Numbered from the stretch's first letter, positions 1-7,803 are shown. The stretch: 64,000 nt of DNA from JAGXQV01 sp964505475 (GCA_964505475.1 CAZDIJ010000003.1:34154-98153); one strand, 5' to 3'. Notes: generated by a model not told the origin, from the sequence alone. A program made the numbers and translations.

Positions 1-1
1 C

Positions 2-745
2 ACGCTGGTGCGCGACCAGATCACCGAAACCCCCTTCATGAATATGGATGGCCGGCTGGCGCAGGAACGCCTCAAGCAAATCCCCGAGTACGACGCCATG
101 TGGAAAAAGGCTTTCAACAACAACAGCGATCCCTATGGCCCGCGCATGTTCAACGTGATCGCCGAGTTCCTCAAAACCCTCGAATCGAAGAACGTGCCTT
201 TCGACAGGTATCTCAAGGGCGAGCAGAGCGCCATCAGCGCGCAGGCCAAGCAAGGTCTGGCGCTGTTCAAGGGTAAGGCCAACTGCATCGCTTGCCACAA
301 CGGCCCGCTGGCGGCGGACGGCAAGCTGCACCGCCTGGGCGTGCCGGAAAACCCCGAGGTGCTGAAAAACCCCCTGCGCACCATCACCATGCTGCGCCAT
401 TACTCCACCAGCGGCATGCCCAACTACATGAATGCGCGCACCGACGTGGGGTACTACGCCATCACCAAGGACCCGCAAGACCTGGGTAAATTCGCTACAC
501 CCAGCTTGCGCGAGTTGAAATACACCGCGCCCTACATGCATAACGGCATGTTCAAAACATTGGACGAGGTGTTGGCCTTTTACGACCAGGGTGGTGGCCA
601 GGGCAGCGAACTCAAGCCGCTGGGGCTGAACGCGCAGGAGAAGAAAGCGCTGATCGCCTTCCTCGAAACATTGAGCGGCGACCCCGTCACGGTCAAGGAT
701 CCCGGCCAGCCTGACATGCAATTGCGCACCTTCGGCAAGAACTGA
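2..745 (+). CDS. Di-haem cytochrome c peroxidase-like protein, IdrP-type (5' truncated)
   Basis: This is the C-terminal 248 codons of a MauG/CcpA-type di-haem peroxidase. The frame is open to the window edge, so the N-terminus, signal peptide and first haem site are missing. One haem motif, CIACH, is visible, followed by the family signature APYMHNGMF and a GGG-rich loop near the C-terminus. Such proteins sit in the periplasm and use two c-type haems to reduce peroxide. It lies 11 bases upstream of a second peroxidase and in series with Rieske and molybdopterin subunits, the combination known for iodate reductase (IdrP1/IdrP2 with IdrAB), where the peroxidases are thought to remove H2O2 or handle reduced oxyanion intermediates. 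Assignment as P1 or P2 cannot be made from the fragment. Confidence 0.85.
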   Translation, partial: TLVRDQITETPFMNMDGRLAQERLKQIPEYDAMWKKAFNNNSDPYGPRMFNVIAEFLKTLESKNVPFDRYLKGEQSAISAQAKQGLALFKGKANCIACHNGPLAADGKLHRLGVPENPEVLKNPLRTITMLRHYSTSGMPNYMNARTDVGYYAITKDPQDLGKFATPSLRELKYTAPYMHNGMFKTLDEVLAFYDQGGGQGSELKPLGLNAQEKKALIAFLETLSGDPVTVKDPGQPDMQLRTFGKN

Positions 746-756
746 GGATTGATACC

Positions 757-1914
757 ATGAGAAAAACCAATCTGTTCAAATTGAGCGCGGCCATTCCCGT
801 CATGATCGCCATGCTGGCCGCCGCCGGCGCGCCATTGGCCGCTCCCGGCAAGGCGCAAGCTTTTCCTCCCCTGGCGCCCCTGCCGCCCGTGCCTGTTCCC
901 AAGGACAATCCCATGACGCCGGAAAAGGTGGCGCTGGGCAAAAAACTGTATTGGGACGGGCGTCTCTCAGGCGATGGTTCCATGCCCTGTGTTTCTTGCC
1001 ACGTACCCAGTCTGGGCTGGGGGGACGGCGGCCAGATTTCGCGCGGCTATCCCGGCACCAAGCACTGGCGCAATTCGCAGACCGTACTGAATTCCGCCTA
1101 CTACAATAAATTTTTCTGGGAAGGCAACGTCACTAGCCTGGAAGGTCAGGCTCCGGCGGCGGCCGAGGGGGGGGTGGCCGGCAACGGCGATTCTTCCGTA
1201 ATGGAAATGCGCCTGCGCTTCATCCCGGAGTACGTGGCCGAGTTCAAGCGGGTATTCGGCAGCGAATGGCCGCGCATTTTCGATGCCTGGCGCGCCATCG
1301 CCGCCTACGAGCGCACCGTGGTGTCTGATGCCTCCAAGGTGCCGTTCGATCGCCATGCCAAGGGCGACAAGAAGGCGCTCTCGGACAGCCAATTGCGCGG
1401 CATGAAGCTGTACAACGGCAAGGCAGCCTGCATCCAGTGCCATAACGGTCCGCTGGCATCCAACCAGAAGTTCTTCGACATCGGACTGCCGGATTTCCCC
1501 GGCTTCAAGGACGATCCGCTGTACCAGATCACCCACCGCTGGGAGCATTATCAGAAGGGCGTGGACGAAGCGAAGTACCGCAATGCCGACATGGATTACG
1601 GCCTGTACTACCAGACCAAGGCGCCCAAGGACATCGGCAAGTTCCGCGTGCCTTCCCTGCGCGAGGTGAAGCACACCGCGCCTTACATGCATAACGGGGT
1701 TTTCGCCACGCTGGACGAAGTGGTCGAGTTTTATAACCAGGGCGGCGGCAAGGGCGTCAACAAAACGCCGCTGCTCAAGCCGCTGAATCTGTCGGCACGG
1801 GAAAAAAAGGATCTGGTCGCCTTTGTCGAGTCGCTTTCCATGACCGAACCCCTGATCCATGCAGAACCCAAACTGCCGGGCGACTATCAACCCTTGCCGC
1901 AACCGGTCAAGTAA
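757..1914 (+). CDS. Di-haem cytochrome c peroxidase, IdrP-type
   Basis: Full-length 385-residue periplasmic di-haem peroxidase. An N-terminal signal peptide (about residues 1-35) precedes two haem c motifs, C78-V-S-C-H82 and C225-I-Q-C-H229, and the signature HTAPYMHNGVF lies in the C-terminal third. The length and two-haem layout are those of the bacterial CCP/MauG family. The ATG follows a GAGGATTGATACC leader 11 bases after the preceding peroxidase. The gene is followed by the Rieske gene after 12 bases, with AAGGAG just upstream of the latter, so all are probably one transcript. In this context it is best read as one of the two peroxidases of an iodate reductase cluster (IdrP1/P2). An unrelated peroxide-detoxifying CCP is the alternative, but two tandem copies beside Rieske and molybdopterin genes make that less likely. 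Confidence 0.88.
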   Translation: MRKTNLFKLSAAIPVMIAMLAAAGAPLAAPGKAQAFPPLAPLPPVPVPKDNPMTPEKVALGKKLYWDGRLSGDGSMPCVSCHVPSLGWGDGGQISRGYPGTKHWRNSQTVLNSAYYNKFFWEGNVTSLEGQAPAAAEGGVAGNGDSSVMEMRLRFIPEYVAEFKRVFGSEWPRIFDAWRAIAAYERTVVSDASKVPFDRHAKGDKKALSDSQLRGMKLYNGKAACIQCHNGPLASNQKFFDIGLPDFPGFKDDPLYQITHRWEHYQKGVDEAKYRNADMDYGLYYQTKAPKDIGKFRVPSLREVKHTAPYMHNGVFATLDEVVEFYNQGGGKGVNKTPLLKPLNLSAREKKDLVAFVESLSMTEPLIHAEPKLPGDYQPLPQPVK

Positions 1915-1926
1915 GGAGAACCGAAC

Positions 1927-2505
1927 ATGAGCCAATCAAATATCCAAATCCATTTGCACGGCGAGCACATTCATGAGGAGGGGAGCGGTCGCACGTGCAT
2001 GAGCCGCCGCCAGTTCCTGCTCTCCGGGGGGGCTGCGGTAACGCTGGTCGCCCTGGGTGGCATCCCCGGCCTGGCCGCGGCCGCCCAAGCGCTGAAGGCG
2101 GACTATCCTCGCCGGAAAATTGCCAGCCTGTCGGCGCTGAAAAAGGGTGAACCCATCGACTTCAATTACCCCTACCCGGATGTGCGCAACGTCCTGGTCA
2201 AGCTCGGCGTGCCGGCCGGAGCCGGGGTGGGGCGTGGCGGCGACATCGTCGCCTTCAACCAGCAATGCACCCACATGGGCGGTCCGCTGGACGGCGCCTA
2301 CAAGGATCAGTACCAGGCGCTCGGCCCCTGCCCGCTGCATCTGACCACTTTCGACCTGACCCGGTACGGTATGGTGATTTCCGGCCACGGCACGGAAAGC
2401 CTGCCGCAGATCGTGCTGGAAATCGAAGGCGACGATATTTACGCCACCGGCGTCATGGGCTTGGTCTACGGCTATAGCAGCATGACCGCTACACGCAAGG
2501 CATAA
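1927..2505 (+). CDS. idrB: Rieske subunit of AioB/IdrB type, Tat-exported
   Basis: 192-residue Rieske iron-sulfur protein, small subunit of an arsenite-oxidase-family enzyme. A His-rich leader is followed by a twin-arginine signal (S26-R27-R28-Q-F-L-L, then a hydrophobic stretch), so the dimer would be exported folded by Tat. The 2Fe-2S ligands are C114-T-H116 and C135-P-L-H138. The two extra cysteines that form the stabilising disulfide in classical Rieske boxes (CxHxGC and CPCH) are replaced by G119 and L137. The large subunit downstream carries no signal of its own, as in AioAB where the large subunit rides with the Tat-bearing Rieske partner. The gene starts after AAGGAG and is 10 bases upstream of the molybdopterin gene. 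The symbol rests on context; aioB is the alternative. Confidence 0.82.
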   Translation: MSQSNIQIHLHGEHIHEEGSGRTCMSRRQFLLSGGAAVTLVALGGIPGLAAAAQALKADYPRRKIASLSALKKGEPIDFNYPYPDVRNVLVKLGVPAGAGVGRGGDIVAFNQQCTHMGGPLDGAYKDQYQALGPCPLHLTTFDLTRYGMVISGHGTESLPQIVLEIEGDDIYATGVMGLVYGYSSMTATRKA

Positions 2506-2515
2506 GGAGAACGCA

Positions 2516-5194
2516 ATGAGCAATCAGGAAAAATACACTGCCCCGAGTTCCGTCCCGCTTCCTCCCAGGGATGCGGAAGTGTTCACCACCGCCTGTGATT
2601 ACTGTACCGTGGCCTGCGGCTACAAGGTCTACCGTTGGCCGGTGGGCAAGGAAGGCGGGGCGAAGGCGGCGCAGAACGCGCTCAAGGCCGACTTCCCCCA
2701 CCAGGCCATGATGACGGCCTGGGTCAGCCCGTCCCAGCACAACGTGGTCAGCGTCAAGGGCAAGCCGCATCATGTCGTGATCGTGCCCGACAAGGACGCC
2801 ACGGTCGTGAACGTCGGCGGCAACCACTCCATTCGCGGCGGCACCTTGGCGGAAAAATGCTTCAATCCCGACAACCGCACCCGTGAACGCCTGCAACATC
2901 CGATGATCCGGGTCAACGGCAAGCTCACTCCGGTAAGCTGGGAACTGGCTATCGACGTGATGGCCGATATTTCCAAATACATCATTGCCAAATATGGCGA
3001 ACATGCCTGGGCGATGAAAACCTATTCCTACCAGTATTTCGAGAACACCTACGCCATCACCAAACTGGCCATGACCAGCATCGGCACCCCCGCATTCGCC
3101 TGGCACGACAAGTGTTCCAACACCAACGACGCGACCGGCCTGGACGATGCGGGCATCGACTCCTTCGCCTCCAGCTATCAGGACTGGGGCGACTGCGAGG
3201 TCGCCTTCCTCTCCGGCGTCGATCCCTATGAGACCAAGACCACGCTATTCACTACCTGGATGATGCCCGGCGACAAGAAATTCATTTTCGTCACCCCGCA
3301 CAAGACTATGGGAGTCGCCTGGTCGGTGCGGGAAGGGCGCGGCATGTGGCTACCCATCATCCCCGGCACGGATACCGTGCTGCATCTGGCGCTGGCGCGC
3401 ATCATCATCGAAAACAACTGGCAGGATCAGGAGTTCATAGACAAGTGGGTGGCCAACACCTGGGATGTGGATTCCGGCTACGGCCGCGGCACCCGCAACA
3501 CCGGCTGGCAATGGCGCACTACCTGGGGCACCTGGCAGTCCGATTGGCCGGACTACCAGAAATTCATCCTCTCTCAGGAAGAATCCAAGCTGGATGTGGC
3601 GGCCAAAATAACCGGTCTCAACCCGGACGACATCAAAAAGGCGGCGGAATGGCTCGCCAAGCCCAAGGCCGACGGATCGAAGCCCAAGTCCTCGTTCATG
3701 TGCGAAAAGGGCAATTACTGGTCAAACAATTACATGAATTCCGCCTCCTTCGCCGCTCTCGGCCTGATCTGCGGTGCGGGCAACCGCGCCGGACGCATGA
3801 TTTCGCGCGGCGGCGGCCACCAGCGCGGCGGCCTGTCGGCGGGCGGCGGTTCCGGCTGGCTGAATCCCGAGAAACATCCGGGGCGGCGCAAGAAAAGCTT
3901 CAATCTCGATATGTGGCTGATGGAAGGCAACATGCGCTTCGCCTGGGTGATCGGAACGACCTGGACGGCGGCCATGATGGCATCCAACGCGCTGGACAAG
4001 AAAATGCGCGAACTGACGGCGGGAAATCCGCACCAGATCACCAGCCTGGATCGCGCCGCGATTGTCGAGACGCTCAAAAAACGCGCCGATTCCGGCGGCA
4101 TGGTGATGGTCAATTCCGACATTTACCCGGTCGTACCGGTCGGCGCCGACCTGTCGGATATCGTTCTGCCCGCCGCCACCTGGGGCGAGGATAACTTTAC
4201 CCGCTGCAACTCCGAACGCCGCCTGCGTCTCTACAGCAAGTTCTACGATGCGCCGGGAGAGGCCAAGCCGGATTGGTGGATCATCCAGCAGTTTGCCCAT
4301 AAGATGGGTTACGCCAAGGATGGCAGCTACGCCTGGAAAGACTCCAATGACGTGTTCGAGGAAGGCGCGCGTTTCTCGCGCGGCGGGGTGCTCAATTACC
4401 ATCCGTTGGCCAGCGCGGCCAAGGCAAAAGGCATCAAGGCGCAGGAGTTCCTGCGCGCCTACGGCACGACCGGCATCCAGACGCCGGTGCGCGTGGTGGA
4501 CGGCAAGCTGGTCGGCACCCAGCGCTTGCACGATCCCGCCAACGCCACTGGCGAGATCGAGGGCGATACCGTGCAGACCAAGGTGCTGTATGCCTTCAAC
4601 ACCCACAGCGGTAAGGCCATCCTGCTCAAGACGCCGTGGAAGTACGCCGGCTGGATTCAATTTTACGAAGCCATCAAGCCGCGCGCGGAAAAAGGCGAAA
4701 TCTGGGTCACCACCGGCCGCGCCAACGAAACCTGGCAGTCCGGCTTCGACGATCTGCGAAAACCTTATCTTTCGCAGCGCTGGCCGGATTCCTACATCTA
4801 CATCCACCCGGACGACGCGGGCAAGAAAGGCATCGAATCCGGCGATTTCGTCGAGGTGGTCAACGATGCGGTGTATGTGCAGACCGGCCAGCCGCAGGGC
4901 GTGCTGGATGCCGATCTGACCTTCGGCCAGCTCATGAAGGACGGGCATATCGCCACCACGGTGGGCAAATTCAAGGCGGTCGCCATCGTTTCCGATGAAA
5001 TGCGTCCCGGTGTTTCCATGGCCAACTTCAATTTCCCGCAATCGCCGGCCAATGCGGTGGTGTCGGCAATTCCCGACCCCATGACCAACAATTACCGTTA
5101 CAAGCTGGGGCGGGGCACGCTGAACAAGATCGGCGAATCCCCCTACAAGAACGATCTCAGCCGCATGAGCCTGAAGCCGAGGCCGATTGTTTAA
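2516..5194 (+). CDS. idrA: Molybdopterin oxidoreductase, AioA/IdrA family (probable iodate reductase catalytic subunit)
   Basis: 892-residue molybdopterin enzyme of the DMSO-reductase superfamily, AioA branch. The N-terminal cluster site is C27-x2-C30-x3-C34. The fourth ligand position (CxKG in most relatives) is S105 in SIRGG, which predicts a 3Fe-4S cluster as in arsenite oxidase; the spacing equals that of Alcaligenes AioA (21/24/28/99) with a constant offset of six. Positions lining the AioA substrate funnel appear as H197, D205 (Glu in AioA), R431 and H435. It is longer than typical AioA (about 825 residues). No signal peptide is present, so export with the Tat-bearing Rieske partner is expected. 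Two flanking di-haem peroxidases and a cytochrome c favour iodate reductase over arsenite oxidase, but substrate is inferred. Its TAA stop lies inside the target duplication of a small mobile element. Confidence 0.83.
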   Translation: MSNQEKYTAPSSVPLPPRDAEVFTTACDYCTVACGYKVYRWPVGKEGGAKAAQNALKADFPHQAMMTAWVSPSQHNVVSVKGKPHHVVIVPDKDATVVNVGGNHSIRGGTLAEKCFNPDNRTRERLQHPMIRVNGKLTPVSWELAIDVMADISKYIIAKYGEHAWAMKTYSYQYFENTYAITKLAMTSIGTPAFAWHDKCSNTNDATGLDDAGIDSFASSYQDWGDCEVAFLSGVDPYETKTTLFTTWMMPGDKKFIFVTPHKTMGVAWSVREGRGMWLPIIPGTDTVLHLALARIIIENNWQDQEFIDKWVANTWDVDSGYGRGTRNTGWQWRTTWGTWQSDWPDYQKFILSQEESKLDVAAKITGLNPDDIKKAAEWLAKPKADGSKPKSSFMCEKGNYWSNNYMNSASFAALGLICGAGNRAGRMISRGGGHQRGGLSAGGGSGWLNPEKHPGRRKKSFNLDMWLMEGNMRFAWVIGTTWTAAMMASNALDKKMRELTAGNPHQITSLDRAAIVETLKKRADSGGMVMVNSDIYPVVPVGADLSDIVLPAATWGEDNFTRCNSERRLRLYSKFYDAPGEAKPDWWIIQQFAHKMGYAKDGSYAWKDSNDVFEEGARFSRGGVLNYHPLASAAKAKGIKAQEFLRAYGTTGIQTPVRVVDGKLVGTQRLHDPANATGEIEGDTVQTKVLYAFNTHSGKAILLKTPWKYAGWIQFYEAIKPRAEKGEIWVTTGRANETWQSGFDDLRKPYLSQRWPDSYIYIHPDDAGKKGIESGDFVEVVNDAVYVQTGQPQGVLDADLTFGQLMKDGHIATTVGKFKAVAIVSDEMRPGVSMANFNFPQSPANAVVSAIPDPMTNNYRYKLGRGTLNKIGESPYKNDLSRMSLKPRPIV

Positions 5195-5380
5195 TATTCC
5201 TATTAACCGTTTTCAGGTGATTGCCGGTCTCGGTGTGCTACTCCTTCCCCCGCGAGCGGGGGAAGGCTGGGATGGGGGCGACCGGCGGCGAACAATTCGC
5301 CCCCTCCCCAACCCTCCCCCGCGCGCCTTGCGCGCAAGGGAGGGAGTAAGCGCGTTTACTGAAAACAGTTCACAGGCATG
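5195..5380. mobile_element. MITE-like element, copy 1 (186 bp) between idrA and the cytochrome c gene
   Basis: The left end TATTCCTATTAACCG continues into TTTTCAGG; the right end reads CTGAAAACAGTTCACAGGCATG in inverted orientation relative to it. The element is flanked by a perfect 8-bp direct repeat TTGTTTAA at 5187-5194 and 5381-5388. The interior holds nested GC-rich palindromes (CCCCCGCGAGCGGGGG; GCGCGCCTTGCGCGC) and no ORF with coding support. Removing element plus one repeat restores a short idrA-to-cytochrome spacer of about 16 bases. Its ends match the copies at 36254 and 60761. It is probably mobilised in trans by a transposase elsewhere. Confidence 0.8.
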
Positions 5381-5410
5381 TTGTTTAATCACTTTTTTCC
5401 AGGAGTTGAA

Positions 5411-5728
5411 ATGAAAGCACAATGGTTGTTGGTTTCCGCCGCCCTGCTGGCAGTCCCAGCGGTTGCCGCCGATCAGGCGGTCGTAATGGAGCTGGCAAAA
5501 AAGAGCGGCTGTCTGGCCTGCCATAGCCTGGATCATAAAATGGTCGGCCCGGCCTGGAACGATGTCGGCAAGAAATACGCCGGCGACGCCGAGGCCGAGG
5601 CAAAGCTGATCGTCAAGGTGAAAAAGGGCGGCAAGGGCGTGTGGGGAGAAGTTCCCATGCCGGGCAACGTCACGGTCAAGAACGACGACATCAAAACCCT
5701 GGTTCAGTTTGTTTTATCGCTGAAATAG
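5411..5728 (+). CDS. Periplasmic mono-haem cytochrome c (c-551 type)
   Basis: 105-residue class I cytochrome c. The start is the ATG preceded by AGGAG at 5401-5405; residues 1-20 are a signal peptide ending VAA. The haem motif is C34-L-A-C-H38, and M83 in a VPMPG context is the probable sixth ligand, the usual arrangement of cytochromes c-551/c8. It lies directly downstream of the molybdopterin gene apart from an inserted mobile element, so it is the likely electron donor or acceptor of the Rieske/molybdopterin dimer. Cytochromes of this type also accompany arsenite oxidase, so it does not by itself decide the substrate. Confidence 0.87.
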   Translation: MKAQWLLVSAALLAVPAVAADQAVVMELAKKSGCLACHSLDHKMVGPAWNDVGKKYAGDAEAEAKLIVKVKKGGKGVWGEVPMPGNVTVKNDDIKTLVQFVLSLK

Positions 5729-5935
5729 GGCGGCTCTTGGCGGCCAACCGGCTGTCCTTCCTGTGTGGCATCGCTCGCGGCAAGAACACGATGGGGCGGA
5801 AATCCAGGGGAGGGATGGCGGGCATTGCAAGGGCGAGCCAAAACCTGCTACGTTACCGACGGTTGCCGGGGACGCGGCGCGCCGGTATTTTCGGTGCAAC
5901 GCCTCCGTGCCGCAGATCAGCGAAAGGAGGGCGCG

Positions 5936-6157
5936 ATGGAACGTAGCGAATGTTGGCTGAAAAGCCGTGACGTCACGGCGGCCTTGACCGGAGAGGCAGG
6001 ACTGCCCGATGTCGGCGCACCCGGCGCCATCTTCAACGAGCCGGGGCGCTCGAGCGGCAAGCCGCGCGTGCTGCCAATACCCGCCCGGGAGACGGTGCGG
6101 TATCGAGCGGCATCCTGGTTTGGCGAACAGAGCGCGCCATCGGCACGGACGGCATGA
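5936..6157 (+). CDS. Small hypothetical protein coupled to ECF sigma gene
   Basis: 73-codon ORF beginning MERSECWLKSRDV. It has a near-ideal ribosome site AAAGGAGG (5923-5930) five bases before the ATG, and its TGA overlaps the ATG of the sigma-factor gene in an ATGA junction. These translation signals are the main support. The protein is rich in Pro, Gly, Ala and Arg with no motif I recognise, and no hydrophobic segment. It could be a genuine small protein or a leader ORF that sets sigma-factor translation by coupling. The 207 bases before it (5729-5935) contain no other gene that I can support. Confidence 0.4.
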   Translation: MERSECWLKSRDVTAALTGEAGLPDVGAPGAIFNEPGRSSGKPRVLPIPARETVRYRAASWFGEQSAPSARTA

Positions 6158-6747
6158 ACCCGCCTTCAGCTTCCGCCATGGCCGCCCGGATCGACGATTT
6201 CCGCGCCGATCTGCTGCGCTTCGCCGTCCTGCAACTGCGCGACCGCGCCGCTGCGGAAGATGCCGTCCAGGAGGCCATGCTCGCGGCGCTGGAGGGTGCG
6301 CCGCGATTCGAGCGGCGTTCACAACTCAAGACCTGGGTGTTTTCCATTCTCAAGCACAAGATCATCGACATCATCCGCCGCCGCAGCCGGGAAACGCCGT
6401 GGGATGCGCCCTTGGACGAAATTCGGGAAGATGTCTTCGGCTGCTTGTTCGACGAGCGGGGGCATTGGCGCAAGGACGATCGTCCGGCGGATTGGGGCGA
6501 TCCCGCGCGGGATTTTGAAAATGCCCGCTTTTGGGTGGTGTTCGAGGCGTGCCTCGACCATTTGCCGGAGAATGCGGCGCGCGTTTTCATGATGCGCGAA
6601 TTTCTCGGCTTCGAGACCGGGGAAATCTGTAAGGAATTGCATATCAGCGCGACCAATTGCTGGGTGGTGCTGCATCGTGCCCGCATGAATTTGCGCATGT
6701 GCCTGGAAGGCAACTGGTTCGGAACGGAAAGGGAATCGCCATGCTGA
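6154..6747 (+). CDS. ECF-type RNA polymerase sigma factor
   Basis: 197-residue sigma-70-family factor of extracytoplasmic function type. Region 2 is visible around residues 15-75 (RDRAAAEDAVQEAML, then LKTWVFSILKHKIID) and region 4 around 125-185 (LDHLPENAARVFMMREFLG ... ICKELHISATNCWVVLHRAR), an HTH ending in the typical RAR(M)xLR. An acidic linker joins them. The stop overlaps the start of the zinc-finger anti-sigma gene by seven bases, the usual sigma/anti-sigma arrangement. The start is the ATG in the ATGA junction; a second ATG eight codons later (MAARIDDF) is possible. The regulon is unknown, but redox or envelope stress is usual for this group. Confidence 0.85.
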   Translation: MNPPSASAMAARIDDFRADLLRFAVLQLRDRAAAEDAVQEAMLAALEGAPRFERRSQLKTWVFSILKHKIIDIIRRRSRETPWDAPLDEIREDVFGCLFDERGHWRKDDRPADWGDPARDFENARFWVVFEACLDHLPENAARVFMMREFLGFETGEICKELHISATNCWVVLHRARMNLRMCLEGNWFGTERESPC

Positions 6748-6959
6748 GCTGCAAACAGGCAACCGAATTGATGTCCCAGGAGCAAGACCGCGCCCTCTCT
6801 TTCGCCGAGCGGTGGGGGTTGCGTTTCCATGTGGCGATGTGCGCGGGGTGCGGAATTTACCGCAGGCAGATGGCGTTTCTGCGCCTGGCTTGCGAGCATT
6901 ACCCGGAGGCCGGCAAGCCCGCCGCCATGGAGAACGATGCAATGCCGCCCGGGGGGTGA
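6741..6959 (+). CDS. Zinc-finger (zf-HC2 type) anti-sigma factor
   Basis: 72-residue protein starting MLSCKQATELMS. It contains the anti-sigma zinc motif C4 ... H-x3-C-x2-C (HVAMCAGC), the HCC part of zf-HC2 anti-sigma proteins of the ChrR/RsrA class. It is entirely cytoplasmic and lacks the transmembrane segment of membrane-bound relatives, so a soluble, possibly redox- or metal-sensing switch is expected. Overlap with the upstream sigma gene means coupled translation, and it very likely holds that sigma factor inactive. Confidence 0.78.
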   Translation: MLSCKQATELMSQEQDRALSFAERWGLRFHVAMCAGCGIYRRQMAFLRLACEHYPEAGKPAAMENDAMPPGG

Positions 6960-7055
6960 ACTTTTCCCGTTGCCGCCATTCGGATGCTTCGGCTTGCGAT
7001 TCTGATTGTATAATTGCGCCAACGCATGGAAACAATCCAATAACCGAAGGCGCTC

Positions 7056-7589
7056 ATGGAAAACAGGACACCAACCAAACTCAAGCCGTTATCGACCATC
7101 CTCTTCGGCAGCCGCTGGCTGCAAATGCCGCTTTATCTCGGCTTGATCGTGGCGCAGGCCGTGTACGTCTACCTTTTCTGGGTGGAGCTTGCCCACCTGG
7201 TGCAGGAAACCCCGCATCTCACGGAAGAGAAGATCATGCTTATCGTGCTGGGGCTGATCGACGTGGTGATGATCTCCAACCTGCTCATCATGGTCATCGT
7301 CGGAGGATACGAAACTTTTGTTTCCCGGCTCGGCCTCGAGGGGCATCCCGACGAGCCGGATTGGCTTTCGCACGTCAATGCGAACGTGCTCAAGGTCAAG
7401 CTCGCCACCGCCATCATCGGCATTTCCTCGATCCATCTGCTCAAGACGTTCATCAACGCGCCGAATCTCGATGAAAAGACCTTGCTGTGGCAGGTCGTCA
7501 TCCATATGTCCTTCGTGCTTTCCGCCGTTGGCATCGCCGCGATAGACCGCTTGATGACGCACCCGGCACAGCCCGTTCACGAGCATTGA
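7056..7589 (+). CDS. UPF0114 (YqhA/TIGR00645) integral membrane protein
   Basis: 177-residue protein with about four hydrophobic segments (near residues 24-45, 62-85, 115-130, 145-163). It contains the conserved family pieces GSRWLQMPLYLGL and ISNLLIMVIVGGYETFVS, which place it in the YqhA/UPF0114 family of inner-membrane proteins of unknown function. The length is typical. It starts 96 bases after the anti-sigma gene, so co-regulation with the ECF pair is possible but unproven. Confidence 0.85.
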   Translation: MENRTPTKLKPLSTILFGSRWLQMPLYLGLIVAQAVYVYLFWVELAHLVQETPHLTEEKIMLIVLGLIDVVMISNLLIMVIVGGYETFVSRLGLEGHPDEPDWLSHVNANVLKVKLATAIIGISSIHLLKTFINAPNLDEKTLLWQVVIHMSFVLSAVGIAAIDRLMTHPAQPVHEH

Positions 7590-7605
7590 CGTTAGGGGGC
7601 GAACC

Positions 7606-7631
7606 TGGCTCGAGGCGGCGCCATCGAGCCA
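7606..7631 (+). terminator. Hairpin after the UPF0114 gene
   Basis: Eight-base inverted repeat TGGCTCGA / TCGAGCCA around a 10-base loop, 16 bases after the stop codon. No T-run follows, so intrinsic termination is uncertain. Confidence 0.3.
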
Positions 7632-7706
7632 AGGCGCGACCCCATGCGCTGTCCGGCCTCGCTTTCCTTTTCCCCGCGAATAAAGCAAGTAAGCGGGGCG
7701 CCAAAA

Positions 7707-7803
7707 AATGCCTGTGAAGCGTTTCCGGTTGTTTTCCTGTGCCCCCTTTTACGGGGGGAGGCTGGGGCGGGGCGGCGTTTGCTGAAAAAAGTTCAGAGGC
7801 CTG
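7707..7803. mobile_element. MITE-like element, copy 2 (97 bp, short form)
   Basis: The left end AATGCCTGTGAAGCGTTT and right end GCTGAAAAAAGTTCAGAGGC match copy 3 at 12183 almost base for base, with a different GC-rich middle (CCCCCTTTTACGGGGGG). The expected flanking 8-mers (7699-7706 and 7804-7811) agree at only 5 of 8 positions, so the target duplication is eroded or the boundaries are slightly off. It sits in the 288-base gap before the thioredoxin gene. Confidence 0.6.

Noticed and set aside
2516..5194. Simple call as arsenite oxidase AioA
   Set aside because: Family and cluster ligands fit AioA, but the greater length and two adjacent di-haem peroxidase genes fit iodate reductase better; kept as the stated alternative.
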